A DNA stretch of 64,000 bases, taken from assembly GCA_031385325.1 (NCBI GenBank), contig JANNBJ010000147.1, positions 1-64,000 on the forward strand, written 5' to 3'. Position 1 is the stretch's first letter. Every line of letters starts with the position of its first letter. The notes under the pieces are model-generated. The model did no database searches. It was not told the origin of the DNA and was given only the letters and a program-made list of their open reading frames with translations. Both the position numbers and the translations under genes were made by a program. Shown one piece after another: positions 18,678 through 26,974 of the stretch. The DNA comes from SYFY01 sp031385325 (GTDB taxonomy: Bacteria > Pseudomonadota > Gammaproteobacteria > Pseudomonadales > Azotimanducaceae).

Positions 18678-19047
18678 GGCGAGGATGGTCACCAGCCAGA
18701 GAATACGTCGGTGGCTTTTCGTCGATATAAATCTCACTGGCGAGGGTAAACCGCGTCTGATCCTCGAATGGACCAGAACACATGTAATAGGCACCGGATT
18801 CTTTCATACGATAGAAAAGATTGGTTCCACACTGTTTGCAGAACCCACGCTCCGCCCAGGCTGAAGATCCAAAGACAGCGATGTTTTCCTCACCCTTGAA
18901 CCTCACCGCTCCCGCCGTAACCGAGACTGCCGGACCACCGGACCAGGTCCGACACATCGAACAGTGGCAGCAGTGGGCATTAATATCCACATTCTGCGCA
19001 ACGAAGCTCACCGCTCCGCACAAACACTTGCCGTCCATCGAATCCAT
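18628..19047 (-). CDS. GFA family (glutathione-dependent formaldehyde-activating-like) protein
   Basis: A zinc-binding GFA-fold protein of 139 aa. The cysteine pattern is intact: CLCGAV near the start, CHCSMCR, and FCKQCGTNLFY. Family members are called formaldehyde-activating enzymes, but most have unproven function. The start at 19047 has GAGGG 7 nt upstream. The gene follows the FmdB-type gene (75-bp gap) on the same strand, so it might be read with the diiron operon, but the gap makes this doubtful. Confidence 0.9.
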   Translation of the reverse strand: MDSMDGKCLCGAVSFVAQNVDINAHCCHCSMCRTWSGGPAVSVTAGAVRFKGEENIAVFGSSAWAERGFCKQCGTNLFYRMKESGAYYMCSGPFEDQTRFTLASEIYIDEKPPTYSLAGDHPRLTGAQFLASIGQAPPP

Positions 19048-19121
19048 CTCGTTACCCTCATCATTGATCGACGGCCACTCTGCCACACCGCTGCTGACAG
19101 CGTGTTGTCAGGAGCAGGAAC

Positions 19122-19406
19122 CTACGACTTGTCGCTGGCGTCCGAAAACGGTCGCATGCGTTTGAGGTAGTGATCAGGATCGGCGGCCGGCGTGTTGCGC
19201 ATGGCCTTGTCAACCAGACGATCGTACTTGGGATCAGCTCGGGCGACCTTGCTTGCGGCAGACAGGTGAACCGCGCCACCGGAGATCACACGCTCGCATG
19301 TACTGGCGCAGCTTTCACAGCGCATCGCATCGTCACGACTGGCAACCGATCGAAATGCAGTCGACAGCGTCTGACAAACGAGACAACGAAATTCGTAGAG
19401 CGGCAC
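19122..19406 (-). CDS. FmdB-type zinc-ribbon protein
   Basis: 94 aa. It begins MPLYEFRCLVCQ, the hallmark of the FmdB/CxxC_CxxC_SSSS family, with the second Cys pair in MRCESCASTCERVIS. The tail is polar. Such small zinc ribbons are often encoded last in operons of amidases or oxygenases, with proposed regulatory or metal-handling roles. Here it follows the second SCP2-like gene after a 2-nt gap and so belongs to the diiron-oxygenase operon. In this context a part in electron transfer or assembly is possible, but only inferred. Confidence 0.86.
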   Translation of the reverse strand: MPLYEFRCLVCQTLSTAFRSVASRDDAMRCESCASTCERVISGGAVHLSAASKVARADPKYDRLVDKAMRNTPAADPDHYLKRMRPFSDASDKS

Positions 19407-19408
19407 CG

Positions 19409-19819
19409 TCAGGCCGCGAGCGCCGCGCCCGCATCGACAAAGGCCTGCAGCGTCAGGTTGTAGCGCTCAAAGGTCAGCCGAGACAATGGATTGCGCGCCG
19501 TGATGAGCCCGTCGGGAAGATCGAGATCCAGACTGAGCAGACTCAAACCATCGCCGGCGCGGCGAGCACTCAGATAGTCCTGCCATTCGCGAGCCCCGAG
19601 CCGCAACACCAGGTCAACGTCTCGCTCATCATCTGTGGTTGCAGCGCGAACGCAGGCCACTTCAAAGGCTTCGAAATCGACGCGGGAACGGGTGTCACCA
19701 ATGGCAAACACCAACGAAAAGTCAGCGCTGCCGAGCTTGCGGAACGACGCGCTCTGATTCACTTCCTCGCGCACGCGTGCAAAGAAGTTCACGTCACCGG
19801 GCGATTGGGTGCTGCTCAT
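19409..19819 (-). CDS. Small SCP2-like protein, copy 2, of the diiron operon
   Basis: 136 aa, no membrane segment or signal. Its C-terminal half, with DVDLVLRLGAREWQDYL, LDLDLPDGLI and FERYNLTLQAFVDAGA, parallels DVDFYLEMPRSQWLAML, IDLDLDEGLS and FFRYNQTLQFLFDASA in the neighbour at 19816, so the two are diverged tandem paralogues. The layout (a strand pair, then a W-containing helix after a gap, then a terminal helix) suggests an SCP2-like lipid-carrier fold; this is pattern-based and uncertain. The start overlaps the upstream stop by 4 nt. It probably serves the oxygenase as a small subunit or substrate carrier. Confidence 0.68.
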   Translation of the reverse strand: MSSTQSPGDVNFFARVREEVNQSASFRKLGSADFSLVFAIGDTRSRVDFEAFEVACVRAATTDDERDVDLVLRLGAREWQDYLSARRAGDGLSLLSLDLDLPDGLITARNPLSRLTFERYNLTLQAFVDAGAALAA

Positions 19820-20256
19820 GTTGAGGCTCCAAAGTCCGTCTGCACTCTGGCGGACGCATCAAACAGAAATTGCAGGGTCTGGTTATAGCGAAAGAAAAGG
19901 TCTTCACGATATTGATCACCATGGATCGATTTCGACAGCCCTTCATCCAGATCAAGATCGATGGTGTTGAGTGTGTGGTTGAGTGTGGCGCGTCCGTTGG
20001 TCGCGATGTCCTTGAGCATCGCAAGCCACTGTGACCTCGGCATTTCCAGATAAAAGTCGACGTCCGTCAGGCTACTTCTGTCCACCGTTTCAGCACCACT
20101 GCACTCATGGCCATCCATCGTCACCACGACGATGTCATCACCCACGATCACGCCAAATCGGCAAAAGCTCTGTCCGCCACCAGCGCCGCGATAACGATCA
20201 TCCGCATTGAAAACAGCTGCTACGGCATTGAACCACTCGGGGCTTGGGAAACGCAT
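19816..20256 (-). CDS. Small SCP2-like protein, copy 1, of the diiron operon
   Basis: 146 aa. It starts MRFPSPEWFNAVAAVFN, typical of SCP2-type proteins (P-S-x-E-W-F), followed by FGVIVGDDIVVVTMDGHECSG and a DVDFYL segment. The C-terminal part is shared with the downstream gene and not with ordinary SCP2 proteins. Its ATG shares one base with the stop of the degenerate diiron paralogue, so it is tightly coupled to it. A role in presenting a hydrophobic substrate, or as an added small subunit like PaaB or the gamma subunits of other diiron oxygenases, is inference from context. Confidence 0.7.
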   Translation of the reverse strand: MRFPSPEWFNAVAAVFNADDRYRGAGGGQSFCRFGVIVGDDIVVVTMDGHECSGAETVDRSSLTDVDFYLEMPRSQWLAMLKDIATNGRATLNHTLNTIDLDLDEGLSKSIHGDQYREDLFFRYNQTLQFLFDASARVQTDFGAST

Positions 20257-21290
20257 CAGCCAGCGGCTGCGATGACAAACTGGCTCATGCGGCCCGGCAG
20301 GGTAGCCAGGTCACGCTTCACACCCAACCACTCGCAGATCCCAAGATATTCGTTCATGAAATCGCGCATCATCCGGTTGTAGGTGGCATTGCCTTCGGTC
20401 GGTGCATCTTCGAGCCCGCCTGCGAAGATGATCGATAATGCTTCCCGCAGGACATGATCACCAAGCTCACGCGCCCACACTCGATCACCGATGAAGAACA
20501 ACATCTGCATCACTGTTCGACGGTCATCATCATGGGCGATCGAATAGCGCAGGTGATCAAGACCGTAGGTGATCTGTCTGGCTTTGGCTTCAAGCGCAAA
20601 TCGATAGATCGAACGTTCCGCGTCGTTCTGCGCATACCGCTCCAGGTAACGCAGCATGGTCTGCATGTACGACCCGCGCATCAGCAACAGATAAGTGACG
20701 GTCTCACTCCAGCCACCGCGACTTTCCAGAATCATGCGATTGATTTCACCTGGCCCTTCCAGCCCCAGACCGCCACCGTTGCACAGTGCCCGTTTACGAA
20801 ACGTTTCGTACATCCGTGTCGCATCAAAGGTTGCCGTGGCGAGAAACTGTTTGACCTCGTGATACCCATAGGCCATCTGATGCTGCCACTGGCTGATCAC
20901 TTCGATATCACAATTGGCGTACTGGCACAGCTCGGTAAGGACTTGGCAAATAGACCGTTCAAGCACATCGGGCAAGGGTTTGATCGTGTGCCAGGGGACA
21001 TCCGTTGCCGAGGCAAATCGACGCTGAATCGCCTCTTCGTACAGATCTGCCGCACAGTCGGCCCACAGGTCAGCCTTGTCCCGGATCGCATAACCCAATG
21101 GCGGCACGCCTTTTTTGGCGATTGCACCGCGTGGATTGCGGGTCTGATCTTCCCAACGATCGGGGATTTCGCCGTAAACACCGACGTTGATGTCGCCCAG
21201 TCGCAGGCCATGCTTGTTGGGCTTGACCCGTGTGCCCCACTGATTGGAGCGCGCCACGGTGCCGTACTTGGGTGGATGCTGATCTGCCAC
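20256..21290 (-). CDS. Ferritin-like diiron-oxygenase paralogue lacking most metal ligands
   Basis: 344 aa, clearly homologous over most of its length to the protein at 21343: shared are YEEA-QR--SATDVPWHT--PLPD, FRKRAL-NGGGL and NDAE--IYR. The metal motifs are lost, however. In the first ExxH motif Glu becomes Ala and His becomes Met (DATRMYET); in the second Glu becomes Lys and His becomes Gln (AKARQI); the helix-3 Glu aligns with Gly. Only the helix-1 Glu (YEEA) remains. It should not bind a diiron centre and is probably a structural beta partner of the active subunit, as PaaC is to PaaA. The gap to the upstream gene is 52 bp. Confidence 0.85.
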   Translation of the reverse strand: MADQHPPKYGTVARSNQWGTRVKPNKHGLRLGDINVGVYGEIPDRWEDQTRNPRGAIAKKGVPPLGYAIRDKADLWADCAADLYEEAIQRRFASATDVPWHTIKPLPDVLERSICQVLTELCQYANCDIEVISQWQHQMAYGYHEVKQFLATATFDATRMYETFRKRALCNGGGLGLEGPGEINRMILESRGGWSETVTYLLLMRGSYMQTMLRYLERYAQNDAERSIYRFALEAKARQITYGLDHLRYSIAHDDDRRTVMQMLFFIGDRVWARELGDHVLREALSIIFAGGLEDAPTEGNATYNRMMRDFMNEYLGICEWLGVKRDLATLPGRMSQFVIAAAG

Positions 21291-21342
21291 GACTTCCCCT
21301 TGCTGGATTGGTCAGATGGTCGACTGAAATCTGGGTTGATGC

Positions 21343-22434
21343 TCAGGCGGCGGTCGACGCCATCAGGTCCTGAATGCGCGATCGGCCATTGTCAAAGCGC
21401 TCGCCGTAGCCTGCAGACCGAACGCGCTTGATGTACTCCTGAATCTGTCGTCGACGAATGGCCTGCAGTTTTTTCATGCCTTCGTCGTACTTGTCGCGGC
21501 CGCCGCCCAACAGGACTGCCAACGCATCGGAACTGGTCGTCGCCTGTCCCGCTGGATTCTGTGAGCCGGCGAGAATCTGACGCTCGGCCTCGTCGAGATA
21601 ACTTTCGATTTCATCCCGCCGTTCGGGCGCCGCTTCAGACATGTAGCGCATGTGCATCACGCCAAAGGCAACATGACGCGCCTCATCCTGCGCACACAGG
21701 CGATAGATGGCTTTTTCCGCATCGTTGTAGGCCATCAGTTCGCCCATTCGAAAGATGGTCAGCACCGCGCCTTCACCGGAAATATGCAGGCGGGACGACA
21801 TTTCGGTGAAATCCCGCGCGAGGTCGATGCTGCCCACCACACCAGCCGTGCCACCGGTGGCCTGGGTCAGGCCACCGCCATTGGCCAGAGCGCGTTTGCG
21901 AAAGACATCCATGTGCCGCGCTTCATCCATCACCTGGGCCAGCAGGCAATTGCGCGGTTCGAAGTAGTCAGGCGTGGTCTGGGCAATCCAGCGCGCGGGC
22001 ACATCACCGGCAACAAATTCAACCTCGGTGAGGAAGGTGGCGAGATTGCACTGTGCGGTCTCGATATCGTCGGGCAACGGCTCAAGCGTATGCCACGGCA
22101 CATCCGTCGCCGAACTCCATTGTCGCTGCAAGGCTTCTTCATACAGGAAGGACGCATTGTCGAGCCAGATTTCACTGCGGGTTCGAATGCTGTAACCGCC
22201 GATGCGATACGACGCCTTGCGTGGCATCGCCCCACGTGGACGGCCGGTCATGTTGTCGCTGAACTCGGGTGTTTCTCCGTACGACCCGATCGCCACATCG
22301 GCAAGCGTCAGTCCCTGCTTGCCGGCAACCGCATGTGTGCCCCACTCACCCTGCTGACTCAGCCAATCGAGTTTGAATTCAACTGCTGGGGTTGTGTTTC
22401 CCACCGGTACGGGTGCAGGCGTGAGTGCAGTCAT
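21343..22434 (-). CDS. Ferritin-like diiron oxygenase (putative catalytic subunit)
   Basis: 363 aa. The four-helix diiron pattern is complete: Glu in FLYEEALQRQW, ExxH in MDEARHMDV, Glu in ISGEGAVLT, and ExxH in QDEARHVAFG. Such proteins activate O2 for hydroxylation, epoxidation or N-oxidation; the arrangement recalls PaaA/BoxB-type ring epoxidases, but the substrate is not evident. It is the first gene of a five-gene operon with its ligand-less paralogue, two SCP2-like proteins and an FmdB zinc ribbon. The start at 22434 has AGAGGG 5 nt upstream; an open extension to 22608 runs into a MITE-like element and is not coding. No reductase gene lies in the operon. Confidence 0.88.
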   Translation of the reverse strand: MTALTPAPVPVGNTTPAVEFKLDWLSQQGEWGTHAVAGKQGLTLADVAIGSYGETPEFSDNMTGRPRGAMPRKASYRIGGYSIRTRSEIWLDNASFLYEEALQRQWSSATDVPWHTLEPLPDDIETAQCNLATFLTEVEFVAGDVPARWIAQTTPDYFEPRNCLLAQVMDEARHMDVFRKRALANGGGLTQATGGTAGVVGSIDLARDFTEMSSRLHISGEGAVLTIFRMGELMAYNDAEKAIYRLCAQDEARHVAFGVMHMRYMSEAAPERRDEIESYLDEAERQILAGSQNPAGQATTSSDALAVLLGGGRDKYDEGMKKLQAIRRRQIQEYIKRVRSAGYGERFDNGRSRIQDLMASTAA

Positions 22435-22456
22435 GACGACCCTCTGTTGGTTTTGC

Positions 22457-22625
22457 CTAGGAGCCTGTCGGACTTGAGCGATCGTCGCGAGCCGAGTGGG
22501 AGAGCGAGGACAGTTTTTCACGATTTCGAGGCGCATAGTGGAACTATGCAAAGAGAAATCGGGGAATAATGGACCGCTCTTCCCACCGGCGCAGTAGATC
22601 AGTCTCAAGTCCGACAGGCTCCTAG
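22457..22625. mobile_element. MITE-like palindromic element
   Basis: A 169-bp element is bounded by perfect 22-bp terminal inverted repeats (22457-22478 and 22604-22625), both starting CTAGGAGCCTGTCGG from the outside. Inside are nested stems: GTGGGAGAGCG (22496) with CGCTCTTCCCAC (22575), CGATTTC (22521) with GAAATCG (22555), and GCATAGT (22533) with ACTATGC (22543). The whole unit could fold into one long hairpin. It has no coding capacity, which fits a non-autonomous miniature transposon or large palindromic repeat. The outer CTAG is itself palindromic, so the target duplication is ambiguous. It lies between the divergent diiron operon and DUF3604 gene and may affect their promoters. Confidence 0.8.
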
Positions 22626-22726
22626 TACAGTTGTATAGCCCATTCCTCTACAGATTTCGACAAGCAGATTCCAACCAGTCGGCAAACCGCCTATAAATGG
22701 GTTCTGAACCCCGCCTGGAACGCCTC

Positions 22727-25264
22727 ATGTCTCGTGTTTGTGCCCTGCTCTGTGTCTTGTATTTGATGCCATTGGCTAACGCTGCCAACCTGACACCAAC
22801 CCTTCGCGCCGATGCCGATGCACTGATCCAGGAGGTCAGCTTGGCGCCTACCAACGCCGCCAATCGTGCCGACCGCGCTGACCGTCTGTGGACCTGGGCC
22901 AACGCCGTCGCCGTGGAAGGCGTGGAATTGCCGGTGCATCTCACCCAGATCATCACCTATGCGACCAATGACAAAGCAGAAGCCAGCGCCTGGGATCAAC
23001 AGTTGGACCAGGCCATTGCGGAACTGACCATTCTCGACAAGACACCCGAAATGCTCGGCACCGTGAGTATCACGCCCGGTCCCTTCATGGCCCGCTCCCA
23101 CGCGCAGATTACGCAACAAATCACCGTTGGCAGCCGCGCCATCCCGCCTGGTGGCGGGTTCCTGATTGCCCGTCATTTCATGAGCGACTTCGGTGAATGG
23201 CAAATCACTGAACCACGAGGTGACAACTACCTGACGATAGCGAGTTCAAACCCGACCGTGAATTTTGTCGCCGACCGGGTGCAGTTTCCTGGCATGCATG
23301 GCGGTTTCCGCGGCACCGCAGAGCGTATCGTCTTTCGAGTAGCCAGTGGCGCGCTGACCACCGGCGACGTGGTGACCATCACCTATGGCGATCAAAGCCA
23401 GGGCAGTAAGGGACTGCTGATGCCATCGATCGCCAATGACAAGATGCTGTTGCCCCTCTACATCAGTTTCGAACAACAAGGTGCATTCGTCGGGTTGCCG
23501 ATGCAAACGGTCGTCATCAGTGGCGGTTCATTGGTCGGGGTCGCCGTGTTTGCTCCATCGGTGGTCGGTGTTGACGAAGCATTTTCCATATCGGTACGTG
23601 CTGAAGATGCACGTGCCAATCGAGCCACCGGGAAAATGCCTGGCTGGAAGGTTTTTGCCAACGAGACACCGCTGACGGAAATTGCTGCCGGGAGTGACGC
23701 CATCACCGTCGTCGACAACCTGCGCCTGCTGGCGCCCGGTGCCTGGCAGATTCGTGTCGAAAGTCTGGACGGCTCAATCAAAGGTCGAGGTAATCCGATC
23801 CTCGTTGAAACATCACCGACCCAGCGAATCTACTGGGGTGACACACACGGTCATTCCGGGTTTGCAGAAGGATTGGGCAGCGCCGATGGTTTCATGCGCT
23901 ACGCCCGTGACGATGCACGCCTCGACTACGTCACCCACAGCGAACACGACGTTTTCATGGACGACAGCGAATGGCAGGTTCTGCGCCAACTGGTCAGCAA
24001 GTACAGCGAGGAGAAGAAGTTCATTCCATTTCTGGGTTATGAGTGGACTGTCGACAATCGATTCGGGGGACATCACAACATTCTGTTTCGCACTCCAACC
24101 GATCGCCAGCGATTTGATGGCCGTCGATTCCCTACCCTGCCACGACTGCATACCGCGATCCGTGCATCAACCCCATTGCGGGACATTCTGGCGATTCCAC
24201 ACGCCCACAATGCTGGAGACTGGCGTCTGGCCGACCCGGAGATCACCAAACTGGTCGAAATCATGTCGATGCACGGCAACTTCGAATGGTTCGGCCGAAT
24301 GTATCTGGACCAGGGTCACCAGGTTGGGTTCACCGCCGCATCCGACAATCACCTTAGCCAGCCCGGTTATGGTGCGCCAGTGGGAGGCTCGCAGTCCCAG
24401 CGCGGCGGGCTTGGGGCGGTATTCGCAACTGACAAGAGAACCGATGCGATCTTCGACGGGCTGCGCGGCCTGCGCACCTACGCAACCACTGGCGAGCGAA
24501 TCATCCTGCAATTCGGTGTGAATGGCTCACCCATGGGTACACGTGCGCCGATGAACAAGAACAGAAAACTTAAGGGCCGGGTCATTGGCACCGCCCCACT
24601 GGAATCAGTATCGATCCTCAAGAATGACCAGCTGCTGTGGTCTCAGTCGTATGCCGGCACCGACTTTCGACGCGGCGAACCAACGCAGTTGGCCATCAGC
24701 TTCAGCTCATCTGCAGAACCGATCAATCAGCGCGACAATCCTCGCGGTTATCGGCCCTGGGTGGGCACTGCGGAAGTCACGGGCGCGACCATCGTCGAAG
24801 GTCATGTTGCCGCCAACGGATCCACCAGCCTGTCGGCGATCAAACCTGGCGCGGATGGCAAATACATGTTCAGAACAGCCAGTCGCGGCGCTGCCAGCAC
24901 CTTGCTCTTGACACTGGCTGAGGTCAAGGCAGGTGCGACGTTGACACTCAACATCGAAGGTGGCGTTGAGTTCGGTGGCGCGCCGCCAATCTATCGCCAG
25001 CATCAACAGCTGGATCCGGCGACTCTGCAGGTGAGACTGACAGATCTGAAGAGCGGCGCTCAGGTGGCGAGAATTCCCGCTCCGGACTATCAGGATGAGA
25101 TCTCCGTGCGCCGCCTGGCAAGTAGTGGAACCCTCGAAGCCAACTTCGAAGTCGAAGACGCAGGAACTCTCGAGGGTGACTATTACTACGTTCGGGTCAT
25201 CCAGAGTAACGATGCGATGGCCTGGTCAAGCCCGGTCTGGGTAGGTGGAAGAGCGCCTCAATGA
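22727..25264 (+). CDS. DUF3604 domain protein, exported
   Basis: 845 aa. A signal peptide is visible (CALLCVLYLMPLANA-AN). The N-terminal 350 residues look like beta-rich domains, followed by the DUF3604 region: RIYWGDTHGHSGFAEGLGSADGF with an HxH pair, YVTHSEHD, FLGYEWTV, IPHAHN and AASDNHLSQPG, a His/Asp set like that of PHP-type metal-dependent hydrolases. It probably hydrolyses an unknown phosphoester or other ester in the periplasm; members are often annotated only as DUF3604. I prefer the ATG at 22727 (GGA upstream); the one at 22697 adds ten residues and has no ribosome site. It is coupled by an ATGA overlap to the HIT gene. Confidence 0.85.
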   Translation: MSRVCALLCVLYLMPLANAANLTPTLRADADALIQEVSLAPTNAANRADRADRLWTWANAVAVEGVELPVHLTQIITYATNDKAEASAWDQQLDQAIAELTILDKTPEMLGTVSITPGPFMARSHAQITQQITVGSRAIPPGGGFLIARHFMSDFGEWQITEPRGDNYLTIASSNPTVNFVADRVQFPGMHGGFRGTAERIVFRVASGALTTGDVVTITYGDQSQGSKGLLMPSIANDKMLLPLYISFEQQGAFVGLPMQTVVISGGSLVGVAVFAPSVVGVDEAFSISVRAEDARANRATGKMPGWKVFANETPLTEIAAGSDAITVVDNLRLLAPGAWQIRVESLDGSIKGRGNPILVETSPTQRIYWGDTHGHSGFAEGLGSADGFMRYARDDARLDYVTHSEHDVFMDDSEWQVLRQLVSKYSEEKKFIPFLGYEWTVDNRFGGHHNILFRTPTDRQRFDGRRFPTLPRLHTAIRASTPLRDILAIPHAHNAGDWRLADPEITKLVEIMSMHGNFEWFGRMYLDQGHQVGFTAASDNHLSQPGYGAPVGGSQSQRGGLGAVFATDKRTDAIFDGLRGLRTYATTGERIILQFGVNGSPMGTRAPMNKNRKLKGRVIGTAPLESVSILKNDQLLWSQSYAGTDFRRGEPTQLAISFSSSAEPINQRDNPRGYRPWVGTAEVTGATIVEGHVAANGSTSLSAIKPGADGKYMFRTASRGAASTLLLTLAEVKAGATLTLNIEGGVEFGGAPPIYRQHQQLDPATLQVRLTDLKSGAQVARIPAPDYQDEISVRRLASSGTLEANFEVEDAGTLEGDYYYVRVIQSNDAMAWSSPVWVGGRAPQ

Positions 25265-25686
25265 GCGCCCTCCCCAACGACTCGTTTTCGCTGCACCAGC
25301 AACTCGCCAGAGACACCCTGTTCATCACGGATCTCGCGCTGTGTCGGGTACTGCTCATGAACGATGCCAGGTATCCCTGGTGCATCCTCGTCCCGAAAAT
25401 TCCCGACGTGCGTGAAGTATTCGATCTGCCTGCATCAGCTCAAGCGGAAATGTGGCGGGAGGTTGGCATCATTTCTGAGCGGCTGGCCATGCTCACCAAG
25501 GCAGGAAAAATGAATGTGGCAACACTCGGCAATCTGGTGCCGCAGCTGCACATCCATGTCATTGCTCGAAATGTAGGGGACGCAGCCTGGCCACAACCGG
25601 TGTGGGGCAAGGGCGAGGCGCAGCCTTACACCGCCCCTGCCGGGACAAAGCGGGTGGAAGCCTTACAGCTTACATTCGCTCGATGA
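25261..25686 (+). CDS. HIT domain protein
   Basis: A histidine-triad fold of 141 aa. The family signature is present as PQLHIHVIARN, in which the first His of HxHxH is Gln, a variant common in this proteobacterial subgroup; the last two His remain. The N-terminal part has RYPWCILVPK, typical of the subgroup. It would be a nucleotide hydrolase or transferase, function undetermined. The start overlaps the DUF3604 stop by 4 nt. The 3' end overlaps the convergent thiolase by 17 nt. Confidence 0.88.
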   Translation: MSALPNDSFSLHQQLARDTLFITDLALCRVLLMNDARYPWCILVPKIPDVREVFDLPASAQAEMWREVGIISERLAMLTKAGKMNVATLGNLVPQLHIHVIARNVGDAAWPQPVWGKGEAQPYTAPAGTKRVEALQLTFAR

Positions 25687-26899
25687 TGGTGGCCGTTCCC
25701 ATACCACCGCCCGTGCACATGGCGATGAGTGCAGTCTGTTTATCCAGACGCTCAAGCTGATCCACTGCGGTACCAATCAGCATGCCGCCCGTAGCGCCGA
25801 TCGGGTGACCCAGCGCAATGGCGCCACCGTCGACATTGACCACACTGTGATCAACATCGAGGTCCTTCATGAACTTGAGGACAACCGCCGCAAATGCCTC
25901 ATTGACCTCCCATAGGTCGATATCCGACTTTTTCATGCCGGCCTTGTCCAGGCAACGCTGCGCAGCCGGCGCAGGCGCTGTCAGCATGATCAGAGGCTCG
26001 GTGCCCGCCGTTGCTACCTGGCGGATCTTCGCACGCGGCTTCAAGCCATGCGCCTTGGCGAACTCCGGGCTCACCACCAGCACCGCGCTGGCACCATCAA
26101 CCACTCCGGATGAATTGCCTGCGTGATGAACATGGTTGAGTGGACCTGCCTTCGGGTAGATCTGTTTCACCATATCAATGAAGGGGCGACTGAATCCTTC
26201 GGCGTGCATCCCCGCCATTTTGGCGAATGAAGGCTGCAGATCTTTCAGGCTGTCGAACGTTGTACCGGGACGCGGATGTTCGTCACGACCCAAAGCCAGC
26301 GTGCCGTCGAGATTATTGATGGCGATCAGCGAACGATTGAATCGGCCATCCTCAATGGACTTCATGGCGCGGGCCTGGCTCTCCACGGCATAACGATCCA
26401 CATCTTCGCGGGTAAACCTTTCAAGCGTCGCAATCAGATCTGCGGAGATACCTTGCGGCACCTGCGGATGAATATCGCGCAGATGTTCGTTGTTGGCATG
26501 AAATCCGTTGGCGTGCAACGGTGAGTAGCGGGACATGAACTCCACACCACCACCGATCACGACTTCCTGCTGCCCACTCATGACACCCATGGCGGCAAAG
26601 TTCACGGCTTGCTGGCCACTGCCACAGAAGCGGTGCAGCGTGACTCCGGTCACCGAAATCGGCCAACCTGCATCGAGCACCGACATGCGGGCGATGTCAT
26701 GCGCATGATCACCACTGCCGGTGCCACAGCCGAGCACCACGTCCTCGATCACCGCTGGATCGATGCCCGTCTTGTCACGCAGGCCATTGAGCACCTGTGC
26801 CATGCAACGTTGCGGGTGGAGATTACTCAGGGAGCCGACACCAGGTTTGCCCCGGCCACGCGGCGAACGAACCGCATCAATGATCCATGCCTCACGCAT
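25670..26899 (-). CDS. Acetyl-CoA C-acyltransferase (thiolase)
   Basis: 409 aa; cleaves 3-ketoacyl-CoA in beta-oxidation or condenses acetyl-CoA. The catalytic residues are present: nucleophilic Cys92 in HRFCGSGQQAV, NEAFAAVVLKF, His in GGAIALGHPIGATGG and Cys in CTGGGMGTATI. The length is normal. GAGG precedes the ATG. It lies downstream (75 bp) of a DUF3108 gene on the same strand and is not linked to a fadB-type gene here. Confidence 0.94.
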   Translation of the reverse strand: MREAWIIDAVRSPRGRGKPGVGSLSNLHPQRCMAQVLNGLRDKTGIDPAVIEDVVLGCGTGSGDHAHDIARMSVLDAGWPISVTGVTLHRFCGSGQQAVNFAAMGVMSGQQEVVIGGGVEFMSRYSPLHANGFHANNEHLRDIHPQVPQGISADLIATLERFTREDVDRYAVESQARAMKSIEDGRFNRSLIAINNLDGTLALGRDEHPRPGTTFDSLKDLQPSFAKMAGMHAEGFSRPFIDMVKQIYPKAGPLNHVHHAGNSSGVVDGASAVLVVSPEFAKAHGLKPRAKIRQVATAGTEPLIMLTAPAPAAQRCLDKAGMKKSDIDLWEVNEAFAAVVLKFMKDLDVDHSVVNVDGGAIALGHPIGATGGMLIGTAVDQLERLDKQTALIAMCTGGGMGTATIIERM

Positions 26900-26974
26900 A
26901 CGAGCCTCGTCATTCAGGTGGAAAGCGCCCGATTCTGTCGACGCCGGCTCCCGAAGGCAAGTTTTGGCGCCGGG

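Noticed and set aside
20454..21431. A 325-codon open frame on the plus strand opposite the degenerate diiron gene.
   Set aside because: It is the antisense shadow of a well-supported gene; no ribosome site and no family resemblance.
21652..22569. A 305-codon plus-strand frame opposite the diiron catalytic gene.
   Set aside because: Antisense shadow that runs into the MITE-like element.
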